Part shown: positions 28,072 to 36,989 of the stretch, in pieces
Layout: every line of letters begins with the position of its first letter
Position numbering within the stretch: the stretch's first letter is position 1
Origin: Phycisphaeraceae bacterium
Lineage (GTDB): Bacteria; Planctomycetota; Phycisphaerae; Phycisphaerales; Phycisphaeraceae
DNA length: 47,553 nucleotides
NCBI GenBank assembly: GCA_020831765.1
Contig: JAFIFY010000123.1
Coordinates: forward strand, 1-47,553
Reading direction: 5' to 3'
Notes under the pieces: model-generated
Seen by the model: the letters and a program-made list of their open reading frames with translations, nothing else
Databases searched by the model: none
What the model was told of the DNA's origin: nothing
Made by a program: the position numbers and the translations under genes

Positions 28072-29961
28072 TCAAACTCGGGCCGACCACGCATCCAGCT
28101 CAGGGGCTTCGAATTTCGGTTTGCCCCTGGTCGTATCGCCAAGCGCATGACCGAGTCGAACAACAATCGCGCAGTTCTCGATTCCGGTCAAACGAATGGC
28201 CAGCTTGCGGAAGCCGTCACGGTCACGTTGGCCTTCCGGATTGGGTGAAGTTGGCAGTGGATCGGCGGCCATGATCTGGAAGCTCGCCCGGGTTGGTTGC
28301 TCAAGGCGGGCTTCCAGCGTTTTGCCGTTGAGTGTCAGCGTGGCGATCCGGGGCGAAGTCAGTGCCACGTCCGCGGCGGTGTGCAGGAACCACCACAACT
28401 CCCCGGGCTGCTTGAGTTGGACTTCATCGCGCACGATCAGTTCATGTGTTTCGTGGTCGAGCAAAATGCCGCGTTGCACGCGGGTGCTGTCGGGGTACGC
28501 TCCGGTCAGATCGAGAACGGCGAATGACTTTGGTGGCTCGGCATGAAGTTTCACGACCGCCGCCTGCGCATCGATGCATTGGTCCGCCGCCGTCCCCGGG
28601 TTGATGACCAGCGTGTTGTGGCCCTCGGCACGCATGCGATAGATCGCCCAGCGTGGGCTGTCGGGCCTGGCTCGAGACCAGTAACCTGTCTGGTTGTAAT
28701 CATCGCGACCCAGGTCTTCGACGAATCGCTCGCCCCCGCTTTCCAGAATGAAGCTGCCCAGGTCAAGGTTGCCGTGATTGACCTGATTGTCTCCACCCTT
28801 GAAGCCGACGAACATCGCATCCGGATCATCCCAGGCCGTCCGCATCGTAACGACCTCCAGGCGATGGGGCCGGAAATAACCGGTGGTGCTCACGGAAGGT
28901 TCGTCTTCGGCTTCGGGCATGTACCAGAGCAGATCGAGCGCCGATGGCTTGGCGAATCGGCGCTGATAGGTCGCGAAAGCGGATTGCCCGAATCGATGCG
29001 CCAGCCAGAACAACTGCGGGGATTGGATCACCACGGTATCCGCATCCGCGAAGTTGAAGGTTCGTCCCGTGGGGCCGGCCATGTGAATGGGAAACCATCC
29101 GGCCTTGTCCAGGCCCGGCAACTCGCTTAGGCCGAAATCCGTTCCCAACGCGTGTTTCAGCGCCGCGATGGTCGGAACGGTGTACTCGATGGCATAGCGC
29201 CAGTAGTTCGGCCCTTCGCCCCAACCGCCATCCGGGAAGTGGTCACCGATGGCACGCGGGAGGCGAATGATGGCCTCCCTGAGGATGCGTCCGGCGATCC
29301 GTGGTGCATACTCCGCGATCACCAACGCGCCCATGGTCAGGCCGCCGTTACAGACCTGGTTCCAGTTGTGAGTCCAATTCGGCCAATCACTCCCCGCCAC
29401 GCGACCTTCGTAGGCCGACAGGCCGGGTTCCATACCTTTGGCGACGATGCCATCAAAGATACGATCACGGGTCGATTGGTCCAACACTTCGTGCAGAAGA
29501 TCGCAGCCGATGGCCAGCGCATGGACCATTTCGGCCGTGTCCAGAAAGTGCGATGGATTCCAGTCCTCGAACTCGGTCGTGGCGAGCATGATCTGGATGC
29601 AGCGCTGGCTGTAGGCGGAGTCGCCGGTAAGTTTCCAGATGGTACACAGAGTCTGGATGTCATCAACGATCTCGCGTGAGACGTAGAGAAGCCGATGGCC
29701 ATCACGAAGTTCGCGCGTCGGCAGGGGGGCGTGGAGTCTGGCCAGCCCGTGTTCGCGCAGTCTGGTCCATGTGCTCCTGGCCCAGCCGTCATCGGTGATC
29801 GCGTGTTGTGCGCGCTGGAAATCTTCAGGTTGAAGATAAAGCCGGGGGTTGCCGGCTCGAAGCAAGGCGATCAACTGATCGGGCTCAGGGACCGCTTGCC
29901 TGATCCGCTCGATCATACGTTCACGCCTGTCCAATCCCGTTTGCATTGATGAGGCATTCAA
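28072..29961 (-). CDS. Heparinase II/III-like polysaccharide lyase family protein
   Basis: 629 residues. An (alpha/alpha)n toroid N-terminal half and a beta-sandwich C-terminal half are suggested by the motif order: LYLQPEDFQRAQ, HNWNQVCNGGLTMGAL with His198, FPDGGWGEGPNYWRYAIEY with Tyr near 252, and VNHGNLDLGSFILESGGERF with His396. These three positions closely track the catalytic His202, Tyr257 and His406 of heparinase II, so beta-elimination of an uronic-acid polysaccharide is plausible. No signal peptide is present, so the enzyme may be cytosolic and act on imported oligosaccharides. The start is TTG 29961 with AGGGAG eight bases upstream; ATG 29946 has no Shine-Dalgarno. It converges on the PhnCE gene with 40 bases between. 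Exact polysaccharide is unknown. Confidence 0.82.
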   Translation of the reverse strand: MNASSMQTGLDRRERMIERIRQAVPEPDQLIALLRAGNPRLYLQPEDFQRAQHAITDDGWARSTWTRLREHGLARLHAPLPTRELRDGHRLLYVSREIVDDIQTLCTIWKLTGDSAYSQRCIQIMLATTEFEDWNPSHFLDTAEMVHALAIGCDLLHEVLDQSTRDRIFDGIVAKGMEPGLSAYEGRVAGSDWPNWTHNWNQVCNGGLTMGALVIAEYAPRIAGRILREAIIRLPRAIGDHFPDGGWGEGPNYWRYAIEYTVPTIAALKHALGTDFGLSELPGLDKAGWFPIHMAGPTGRTFNFADADTVVIQSPQLFWLAHRFGQSAFATYQRRFAKPSALDLLWYMPEAEDEPSVSTTGYFRPHRLEVVTMRTAWDDPDAMFVGFKGGDNQVNHGNLDLGSFILESGGERFVEDLGRDDYNQTGYWSRARPDSPRWAIYRMRAEGHNTLVINPGTAADQCIDAQAAVVKLHAEPPKSFAVLDLTGAYPDSTRVQRGILLDHETHELIVRDEVQLKQPGELWWFLHTAADVALTSPRIATLTLNGKTLEARLEQPTRASFQIMAADPLPTSPNPEGQRDRDGFRKLAIRLTGIENCAIVVRLGHALGDTTRGKPKFEAPELDAWSARV

Positions 29962-30065
29962 CGGAGCGACTCCCTGTAATCACGGTTTCGCGAACAAGGA
30001 CCGGCCCGAATTCAGGCGATGCCGAATCCGGAGATCGCGATCATGCCGGTATCGGGCGAGGTTGA

Positions 30066-31574
30066 CTATGGTAACGGTCTCTGGCTCGATGCGCTGAGCA
30101 GTTCGGGTCGCCGGCTCAGGAATCCACGGGCGACGCGCCACACATCGCCGGCACCCATGGTGACCAGCAGGTCGCCGGGCCTGAGCGTCAGTTCCAGTTG
30201 CTCGATGATCGCCTCGAAGGGATAGACATGCATCGCGGTGACATTCCGCTTGCGAAGGCGGTCCACCAGGTCACCGGCGGTTACGGCCTGGCACTCTTTC
30301 TCGCTGTCGCGGACGAAAAAGATGTGTGGAACAATGACGATATCCGCCTCGCTGAAGCTGGCGGCGAACTCCTCCATGAGAAAGCGGGTTCGGCTGTGCT
30401 GGTGGGGTTGAAACACGCAGATGATGCGCCGGGGATTCCACCAGTGGCGAAGCGCCCGCAGCGTGGTGTCGATTTCCGTCGGATGGTGGCCGTAGTCATC
30501 GACAACCGTCACCTCCGGCTCATCACCATCGCCATCCATGCGACGCTGACCGAGCATCTGCATCCGCCGATCGAGCCCGCGAAACGTTTCGATGGCGCTG
30601 GTGATCGCCGGCCAGGCCGCGCCTTGCCGATGGGCCAGGATCGCGGCCACGGCGGCATTGAAGGCCATGTGTTCACCGGGCATGGGGCTGGTCCATCCGC
30701 AGATCAACTCGCCATCGCGATACAGACGCGCGACGGGGAACTTCCACTGAATCCGCCAGTCGGCCTGGGGCGCGAAACCGACCGTCTGAACCTGGCAATC
30801 CAGCCCGGCGGTGATCGGCAGACGGTGCGGTGATTCGTGCTGAATCAGCAGTTGCCCATCCGATGGGATCAGCCGCGCGAAATCGGCGAAAGCCTCGATG
30901 ATCTCATCGAGCGATCCGTAGATATCCAGGTGATCGGCCTCGACGTTCAGGATCGCCGCTTCCATGGGCTTGAGGTGATGGAAGGAGCGATCGAACTCAC
31001 AGGCTTCGGCGAGCATGATGCGACCCCGGCCGCTTCTCGCTCCACCACCGATCTGCGGGCAGTTGGCGCCGACAATGACCGAGGGATCGAGGCCGACCTC
31101 AATCAGGATGTGGGCCAACATGCTCGTCGTCGAGCTCTTGCCGTGGGTGCCGGCGATCGCGATGCCATAGCGCCGCTGCATCAGCCGCCCCAGCATCTGG
31201 GCATATTTGATGACCTCGATGCCGCGATTCCGCGCGGCCAGGACTTCCGGATGGTCGGCGCTGATCGCCGCGCTGATCACCACAAGATCGCACCCATCCG
31301 GCAATGAGTCGGCGGTCTGCTCCAGTCGAACCTCGATGCCCCGCTGGATGAGCATTTCCGTGGTCACGCCCGCGGCAAGGTCGCTGCCGGTACAGACGGC
31401 ACCCGAGTCCTGCGCGACCGAGGCCAATCCCGACATGCCGCAGCCCCCAATGCCGATGAAGTGAATCCGCTGCCCGGAGAGCGAATGGCCCTCGGCGTTC
31501 GTATCCGGTGCGCTGCCGGGCGAACCGGTGGCGGCACGCGCATTTCTCGGTGAAGCAAGCGAGGCGTCGGACAT
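30066..31574 (-). CDS. murC: UDP-N-acetylmuramate--L-alanine ligase
   Basis: Cytosolic ATP-dependent ligase that adds the first amino acid of the peptidoglycan stem to UDP-MurNAc. 502 residues from ATG 31574, chosen for AAGGA six bases upstream. After a disordered Ser/Ala-rich 30-residue lead come IHFIGIGGCGMSGLA (UDP-binding glycine loop), AGTHGKSSTTSMLAHIL (P-loop-type ATP motif, 141-157), AEACEFDRSFHHLKP and VDDYGHHPTEI (the MurC signature), and FQPHQHSRTRFL. All are intact. It lies apart from any mur/fts cluster and diverges from rdgB. Its presence implies a peptidoglycan wall. Confidence 0.96.
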   Translation of the reverse strand: MSDASLASPRNARAATGSPGSAPDTNAEGHSLSGQRIHFIGIGGCGMSGLASVAQDSGAVCTGSDLAAGVTTEMLIQRGIEVRLEQTADSLPDGCDLVVISAAISADHPEVLAARNRGIEVIKYAQMLGRLMQRRYGIAIAGTHGKSSTTSMLAHILIEVGLDPSVIVGANCPQIGGGARSGRGRIMLAEACEFDRSFHHLKPMEAAILNVEADHLDIYGSLDEIIEAFADFARLIPSDGQLLIQHESPHRLPITAGLDCQVQTVGFAPQADWRIQWKFPVARLYRDGELICGWTSPMPGEHMAFNAAVAAILAHRQGAAWPAITSAIETFRGLDRRMQMLGQRRMDGDGDEPEVTVVDDYGHHPTEIDTTLRALRHWWNPRRIICVFQPHQHSRTRFLMEEFAASFSEADIVIVPHIFFVRDSEKECQAVTAGDLVDRLRKRNVTAMHVYPFEAIIEQLELTLRPGDLLVTMGAGDVWRVARGFLSRRPELLSASSQRPLP

Positions 31575-31759
31575 GGAGCATCCTTGTTCATCAGGGTTCG
31601 TGTGCGGGGACGGCATCGGGTTCCCTTGGCGATGGCGGCTCGAGCGGTATCGATCAGTCGGTTGGCCACGGCCGGTGATGCTGAATCTTACTCGGCCCGG
31701 GCCGCCGGCGATTTGGATTTCGCTAAGCTGTCCAGCCTCCGAAGCGAGCTGGTCGAAAC

Positions 31760-32479
31760 ATGAATCCATCGCCCCTGGCCATTGTCGTTGCCACATCCAA
31801 CCCCCACAAGGTGGAGGAAATCCGGGCCATATTCGACGATGCCGCCGGTGCCGGCCGGGCGGGCGGCGGGCCGGATGTCGCCATCGAGCTTTTGAGTCTT
31901 GAAGATATTCGATTGCATGTGCCCGAACCGGTTGAAGATGGCCTGACTTTCGCCGCCAATGCCGCGATCAAGGCGCTCCACTATGCGGGCGCTTCCGGCC
32001 GTTGGTGTTTGGCCGATGACAGTGGTTTGTGCGTTGATGCGCTTGATGGCCGGCCGGGTGTCCAGAGTGCCCGCTTCAGCGGGCTTGACGGCCCGCGTGC
32101 GGAAGTGGATCGCGGGAACAATCGCAAGCTGTTGAAGCTGCTGGGCCGCCGTCCGGCCGACGAGCGGGGCGCGGCGTTCGTCTGCCGAATGGTGCTGGCG
32201 TGTCCCGATCCGACGCCGCGTGTGGTGGCTGAGACCGAAGGCCGCATCGAGGGTCGCATCCTTGGACCGGGCGATCAAGGCTTTGAATCGTGGGCTCCGG
32301 ATGATGATTTCGCGGGCCGTGGGACCAATGGTTTTGGCTACGATCCGCTGTTCCTCATCCCGGAACTGGGCCGGACCACCGCGGAGTTGAGCTCGGAAGA
32401 GAAGAACCGACGAAGCCACCGGGGACAGGCCTGCCGGAAGATGGTTCAAGCGATCCGGGCGTTGCCAGAGCACGGATGA
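31760..32479 (+). CDS. rdgB: XTP/dITP diphosphatase (non-canonical purine NTPase)
   Basis: Cytosolic house-cleaning enzyme of the RdgB/HAM1 (Ham1/Maf-type) family that hydrolyses ITP, dITP and XTP to monophosphates, protecting DNA and RNA. 239 residues against about 200 in E. coli. Motifs: IVVATSNPHKVEEIRAIF, LADDSGLCVDAL (metal Asp residues), GVQSARFSG, GFGYDPLFLIPELGRT and AELSSEEKNRRSHRGQA. The extra length comes from a Gly/Ala loop after the first motif and an Asp/Gly-rich insert before GFGYDP. No clear Shine-Dalgarno precedes ATG 31760. Divergent from murC. Confidence 0.94.
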   Translation: MNPSPLAIVVATSNPHKVEEIRAIFDDAAGAGRAGGGPDVAIELLSLEDIRLHVPEPVEDGLTFAANAAIKALHYAGASGRWCLADDSGLCVDALDGRPGVQSARFSGLDGPRAEVDRGNNRKLLKLLGRRPADERGAAFVCRMVLACPDPTPRVVAETEGRIEGRILGPGDQGFESWAPDDDFAGRGTNGFGYDPLFLIPELGRTTAELSSEEKNRRSHRGQACRKMVQAIRALPEHG

Positions 32480-32539
32480 AATGGACGCTGGGGCATCGGC
32501 TTATGCCTTCGGACCGGGAGCCCGGGGTGGTGATTCCCC

Positions 32540-34273
32540 TTACTCCCGCACTTCGATCTGGTTGCGTTCCAGAAGGGTGCCCATGGATCGGAAGAAATCG
32601 GAGAGGGCGTTGTTGTAGCCGGCCATGGCTTCGATTTCCTGCAGTTCGGCCGAGGCCAGCGCCTCCTGTCGGCGGAGCTTGAGATCGATGAACTCGGGCG
32701 TGAGCCGTGCTCCGGCTTCCTCCTCGGCCAGAAGAGCGCGAAGGCTTTCGGCCGCGGCGCGGCGGCTGGATCGGGTCGCGCCGATCAGATCGTAGCTGGC
32801 GTAAAGCTCTCGCATCGCATCCTTGACCTGGCGAACCACATCCTGAGATTGACGCTGGTAAAGAAGAGCCGCCTGCTGTCGTTCCAGGGCTCGCTGCATG
32901 AACAACGCCTCGGCATCACGATTGCCGATCGGCACCTCGAACTGAAGCGAGACGAGGTAGTCGATGAAATTGGACTCGGTGAAGATGTCCGCATAGGCGC
33001 GGCCCAGGGCGTTGTCCTGCTCGTTGAAGCGGATTGTGGCGCTCAGGTCGAGGGTGGGCAGGCGGTTGTTGTCCGCCACCCTTTGCCGGACCGACGCATC
33101 CTTGATCTGCATCAACGCGGTGCGCATCTCCGGCCGGGCCGAAAGGGCCGTGGTCACCGCGTCCAGCAGGCTGAAACGCACCGGCAGGTCCGGTGGCAGG
33201 TCCATCGGCAGGATCAGGGTTTCAGCCGTGATCGGCAGATTCGGATCGTTGATCAGCCGCTTGAGCAGGTCCGAAGCCTGGCGCACGGCGGTCTGGGCGC
33301 GGATCAGTTCCGCACGCCGGAGTTCCTCACGCGCCAGGACTTCGGTGTACGTCGCCGGTCGCACATCGAAAGCCAGCCGCTCGCGCAGTCGGTTCCGCTC
33401 GGTGCGGGTCTGCTCGAGCAGGCGGCTTAGGATCAGCACATTCTGGCGGCGAACGACCAATGACCAGTAGGCGGCTTCGACGTTGCTCACCAGGTCGATG
33501 GTGGTGGCCCGGAGTTCTTCGATCGACTGGCGTTGGGCCGACCGCGCCAGCGTGATGCCGGCGGTGTTGATGTCGGTGCCGAACCCTCGAAGAAGCGGTT
33601 GGCGGATCGACAGGGCGATGTTCGTGTCCCAGAAGGTCTCCAGCGCATCGGTGGCCGGGCGCGTCCTGGTGCTCTGGAACTGCGTGGAAAGCTGGACCTG
33701 TCCGCCGGTGGGAAGGCCCTTGCGCAGGCCGGTTTCAAGTTGGTGGACATCGGTCTGGATCGGGCCGCCGAAGCCGGGAAACAGCGCGGATTCAGGGCGC
33801 GGCGTGTCCAGCAGGCTCATGTTGTAGTTGGTGAAGAACGCGGCATCAAAGATCGACTCGGCCCTCGTGACCTGGGCGCGACGAATGGCCGGGATGCGTC
33901 GGGCGGCCTGCAGGTCGATGTTGTTCTCGACAGCCAGGGCGATCGCCTGCTGAAGGCTGAGTTGAACGACTTCGAGTTCCTCGGAGCCGGTCAGGTCACG
34001 GCCGAGGTCGAGCTTCCGATCGGCATAGAACGCCGGGCCGCTGTCACGGTCGAGCGCTTCGATGCGGCCTTCCCGCTCGCCCAGATCGCGTTCGACCTCG
34101 CTGCGCTCACGGACCAGCTCGATCTCTCCGGGCATGATGGTCTGAATATGGCGGCGATGGGAGCGGATCAGATGCTCGCGCATCTCATCCTCCATCGATT
34201 GCATCAGCGGATTGGTACAACCGACGACATTCACCGACGCGATCAATGCCAGGGTCAGGGTGAGTTTCTTCAT
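32540..34273 (-). CDS. TolC-family outer-membrane efflux lipoprotein
   Basis: 577 residues. Outer-membrane channel subunit of the TolC/OprM type, a trimer joining periplasm to exterior for drug, protein or metal efflux. A lipobox ending VVGC puts the lipid on Cys19. Residues about 35-105 are a charged, Arg/Glu-rich segment not typical of the family. Two repeats of the OEP fold follow: LSLQQAIALAVENNIDLQ, TRAESIFDAAFFTNY, LSIRQPLLRGFGTDIN and, later, LPTLDLSATIRFNEQ and LVSLQFEVPIGNRDAEA with a long coiled helix (LERQQAALLYQRQSQDVV). ATG 34273 has GGGAGG 11 bases upstream; the longer open frame upstream is antisense to leuC. No adaptor or inner-membrane pump adjoins. Confidence 0.88.
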   Translation of the reverse strand: MKKLTLTLALIASVNVVGCTNPLMQSMEDEMREHLIRSHRRHIQTIMPGEIELVRERSEVERDLGEREGRIEALDRDSGPAFYADRKLDLGRDLTGSEELEVVQLSLQQAIALAVENNIDLQAARRIPAIRRAQVTRAESIFDAAFFTNYNMSLLDTPRPESALFPGFGGPIQTDVHQLETGLRKGLPTGGQVQLSTQFQSTRTRPATDALETFWDTNIALSIRQPLLRGFGTDINTAGITLARSAQRQSIEELRATTIDLVSNVEAAYWSLVVRRQNVLILSRLLEQTRTERNRLRERLAFDVRPATYTEVLAREELRRAELIRAQTAVRQASDLLKRLINDPNLPITAETLILPMDLPPDLPVRFSLLDAVTTALSARPEMRTALMQIKDASVRQRVADNNRLPTLDLSATIRFNEQDNALGRAYADIFTESNFIDYLVSLQFEVPIGNRDAEALFMQRALERQQAALLYQRQSQDVVRQVKDAMRELYASYDLIGATRSSRRAAAESLRALLAEEEAGARLTPEFIDLKLRRQEALASAELQEIEAMAGYNNALSDFFRSMGTLLERNQIEVRE

Positions 34274-34343
34274 TTTCGGATGAGCCTCCCTGCTTGCTGT
34301 GGATCTGGATCGGCAAAAGGCGGTCCGATTCAGCGGAAAAGGG

Positions 34344-34352
34344 AATATATCA
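34344..34352 (-). promoter_or_regulatory. Possible extended -10 promoter of the TolC-like gene
   Basis: Minus-strand TGATATATT (TGn plus TATATT) about 70 bases before the start; no good -35, which is usual for extended -10 promoters. Confidence 0.35.
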
Positions 34353-34525
34353 CGATCGATCCGTCCGGGATTCGGGGAGCGGGGGCACCATGCCTTGGCT
34401 GGGATGGCCGCGTGTCCTGATTGGCGGTAACATTTCCCGCCGCGCTGTGTCCGGTTTCGGACGCGAGTTTTGGGCCATGATCGATCCCAGCGAATACCGG
34501 GTGAACCGCCCGATGGAGTTCTGTG

Positions 34526-35932
34526 ATGCCCCGACCGATGACGATGACTGAAAAGATACTGGCCGCCCATGCCGGGCGCGAAGATGTCGCCCCCGGCGAG
34601 AACGTCTGGGTCGATGTGGACATCCTGATGACCCACGATGTCTGCGGTCCGGGCACGATCGGCATTTTCAAGGAGCAGTTCGGCGCTGATGCCCGCGTCT
34701 GGGACCCGGATCGCGTGGTGATCATCCCCGACCATTACATCTTCACCAGCGACACCAAGTGCCACCGTAACATCCAGATTCTGCGCGACTTCGTGAAGGA
34801 GCAGGGTCTGAAGTACTACTACGATCCGGATTTTGTCCAGGGCGAAGGCATGCCCAGCCCCTATGCCGACCCGACCCGGACCAGTTATAAAGGTGTTTGC
34901 CATAAAGCATTACCTGAGGAAGGCCATCTCCGGCCCGGTGAAATTCTCCTGGGCACCGACAGCCACACCTGCACCGCCGGCGCGTTCGGGCAGTTCGCGA
35001 CCGGCGTGGGCAATACCGATGCCGCGTTTACGCTGGGGACCGGCCGCACCTGGCTGAAGGTGCCGCCGACGATGAAGTTCAGTTTCCACGGCGAGTTTCC
35101 ACCTTACTTGACGGCCAAGGACCTGATCCTGGCCGTGATCGGACAGATCAGCGTCAGCGGGGCGACATACAAGACGATGTATTTTCACGGCGAGGGCATC
35201 GCGGCGTTGACGCTCGAAGACCGCATGACCCTGACCAACATGGCCATCGAGGCCGGCGGGAAGAACGGAGTTTGTGATGTCGATGACAAGACTCTGGCGT
35301 ACGTGCGTCGGCGTTCAACCCGTCCGGAATGGGCCGTCCAGCAGGACGATCCCGCAGCCGAGTATTGCTACGAATTTGAGTGGGACTTGGCCAAGCTCGA
35401 GCCCCTGGTGGCCAAGCCCCACAGCCCCGATAACCGGGACACGGCCCACAACTGTCGGCGGGTGAAGATCGACCGGGCCTACATCGGAAGCTGCACCGGC
35501 GGAAAAATCACCGACATGATCATGGCGGCCCGCATTCTTGATGGCAACATGGTCAAAGTCCAGACCTATGTCGTGCCCGGCTCGACCGAGGTTCACGCCG
35601 ACATGAAGCGGCTGAACATCTACGGTGAGCCGCTGCAACCGGGCGAGCGTTCGGTGGAACAGGTGCTGGCCGATGCCGGCTGCATGATCGGTGGGGCATC
35701 CTGTGCCGCCTGCCTTGGTGGTCCGCATGACACTTTCGGCCGCCTCAACGAGCCGCTGACCTGCATCAGCACCACCAACCGCAATTTCCCGGGGCGGATG
35801 GGTCACAAGGAAGCCGGTGTATACCTCGCTTCGCCTCTTACCGTGGCGGCCAGCGCCCTGACCGGCAAGATCACCGACCCACGCGATTATGTCCGCGAGC
35901 CGATCCTGACCGGTTCGGCCGGCGTGGTCTAG
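34526..35932 (+). CDS. leuC: 3-isopropylmalate dehydratase large subunit (aconitase family)
   Basis: Iron-sulfur hydro-lyase subunit that isomerises 2- to 3-isopropylmalate in leucine synthesis, or acts as homoaconitase in close relatives. 468 residues. The [4Fe-4S] ligands are near Cys323 (IGSCTGGKITDM), Cys392 and Cys395 (GGASCAACLGG). Substrate-loop segments LLGTDSHTCTAGAFGQFATG and TISTTNRNFPGRMG-like (here CISTTNRNFPGRMGH) are conserved. The length and the GASCAACLGG form match the archaeal/type-2 LeuC-HacA group. ATG 34526 has GGAG seven bases upstream. The small subunit leuD is not in the window, so it must be elsewhere. Confidence 0.92.
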   Translation: MPRPMTMTEKILAAHAGREDVAPGENVWVDVDILMTHDVCGPGTIGIFKEQFGADARVWDPDRVVIIPDHYIFTSDTKCHRNIQILRDFVKEQGLKYYYDPDFVQGEGMPSPYADPTRTSYKGVCHKALPEEGHLRPGEILLGTDSHTCTAGAFGQFATGVGNTDAAFTLGTGRTWLKVPPTMKFSFHGEFPPYLTAKDLILAVIGQISVSGATYKTMYFHGEGIAALTLEDRMTLTNMAIEAGGKNGVCDVDDKTLAYVRRRSTRPEWAVQQDDPAAEYCYEFEWDLAKLEPLVAKPHSPDNRDTAHNCRRVKIDRAYIGSCTGGKITDMIMAARILDGNMVKVQTYVVPGSTEVHADMKRLNIYGEPLQPGERSVEQVLADAGCMIGGASCAACLGGPHDTFGRLNEPLTCISTTNRNFPGRMGHKEAGVYLASPLTVAASALTGKITDPRDYVREPILTGSAGVV

Positions 35933-36089
35933 GGTCGCATGGGTCAATAAAGGCTGATTGCTCTCCGTCGGTTTGGGACCTGTGTTGGGGCGGGATGGAT
36001 GGTACGGGCTTGTTTTATACCCCGACCCGATTGGTGGAATAATCCATTTGCCTTGATCGGTCTCGGTTCATTTTCAGGAGACGATGCAG

Positions 36090-36851
36090 ATGAGCGCTCT
36101 GATCCGCCTTACCGTCCTTGTCGTATTCATATCACTGGCTGCGATGGGTTGTGCGCGACTCGAGGCCGGTGATTCGACCAATGTTTCAGCATCGGATCAA
36201 TCCAAGCGGGCGATCGATCCGCTTCGCATCGTCTGCTTCGGTGACAGCATCACGGGCCATCGGCCCGGTGAACCTTACCTGCACAGTTACATCAAGTGGT
36301 CCGACCTGCTGGAGCTGATGATCGAAGCTCGCCGCGGGCTGGGCAAGGCCGAAGTCCTCAATCGCGGGTTTGCGGGTGACCGTACCTATCCCGTACCCCA
36401 TGTCCAGACCCCGGGTGCGGTGACAAGGCTTCAACGTGATGTGCTTGATGAGCGGCCGCGCATCGCCGTGGTGCTCATCGGCGGCAACGACCATAAGGCG
36501 ACCGAGGAACAACGAGCACAGACCCGTGACAATCTTCGAACCATGGTTCGCCAGATGCGCCAGGCCGACATTCGGGTGCTGCTTCTTCAGTATGCGGTAC
36601 TTCCAAACCCCGATGCCCCCGAAGGTACGTGGCGTGGACTGAACGGCAACAATGATCTGATCGCCGAGGTGGCTCGACACGAAGGGGTGCCGACCCTGGC
36701 GCTGCAACCTGCCTTCGATGAAGCGCACCGCGCGCAGCCTCAGCCCGAACTGATGAACCCGGTTGATGGTGTGCATCTGGCCCCGGGTGGTGAGCGGGTG
36801 TTGGCCCGGGCGGTATTCAAGAAACTCAGCGAGCTGGGTTGGCTGGAATAG
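36090..36851 (+). CDS. SGNH/GDSL-type hydrolase lipoprotein
   Basis: 253-residue esterase/acetylhydrolase-type protein on the periplasmic side, lipid-anchored at Cys21 (LAAMGC). The four SGNH blocks are complete: FGDSIT (catalytic Ser), NRGFAGDRT (Gly), VLIGGNDH (Asn) and DGVHL near the end (Asp and His). The start ATG 36090 has AGGAG nine bases upstream; another ATG at 36084 lies only three bases after the same site. Substrate is unknown; sugar or polysaccharide deacetylation is common in this family. Preceded by a 157-base gap after leuC. Confidence 0.85.
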   Translation: MSALIRLTVLVVFISLAAMGCARLEAGDSTNVSASDQSKRAIDPLRIVCFGDSITGHRPGEPYLHSYIKWSDLLELMIEARRGLGKAEVLNRGFAGDRTYPVPHVQTPGAVTRLQRDVLDERPRIAVVLIGGNDHKATEEQRAQTRDNLRTMVRQMRQADIRVLLLQYAVLPNPDAPEGTWRGLNGNNDLIAEVARHEGVPTLALQPAFDEAHRAQPQPELMNPVDGVHLAPGGERVLARAVFKKLSELGWLE

Positions 36852-36989
36852 CCGGTCGCACACCGGTGGGTTCGCGACCATATCCCCGCGAATCAAGGCG
36901 GTGACCATTGAGGTGCGTCTTTCGATCACGGTGGCAGGCCGGTTGATTCGCGTTGCCGATTGATTCCGGCCGCGCGGTAGACTGGTCGG

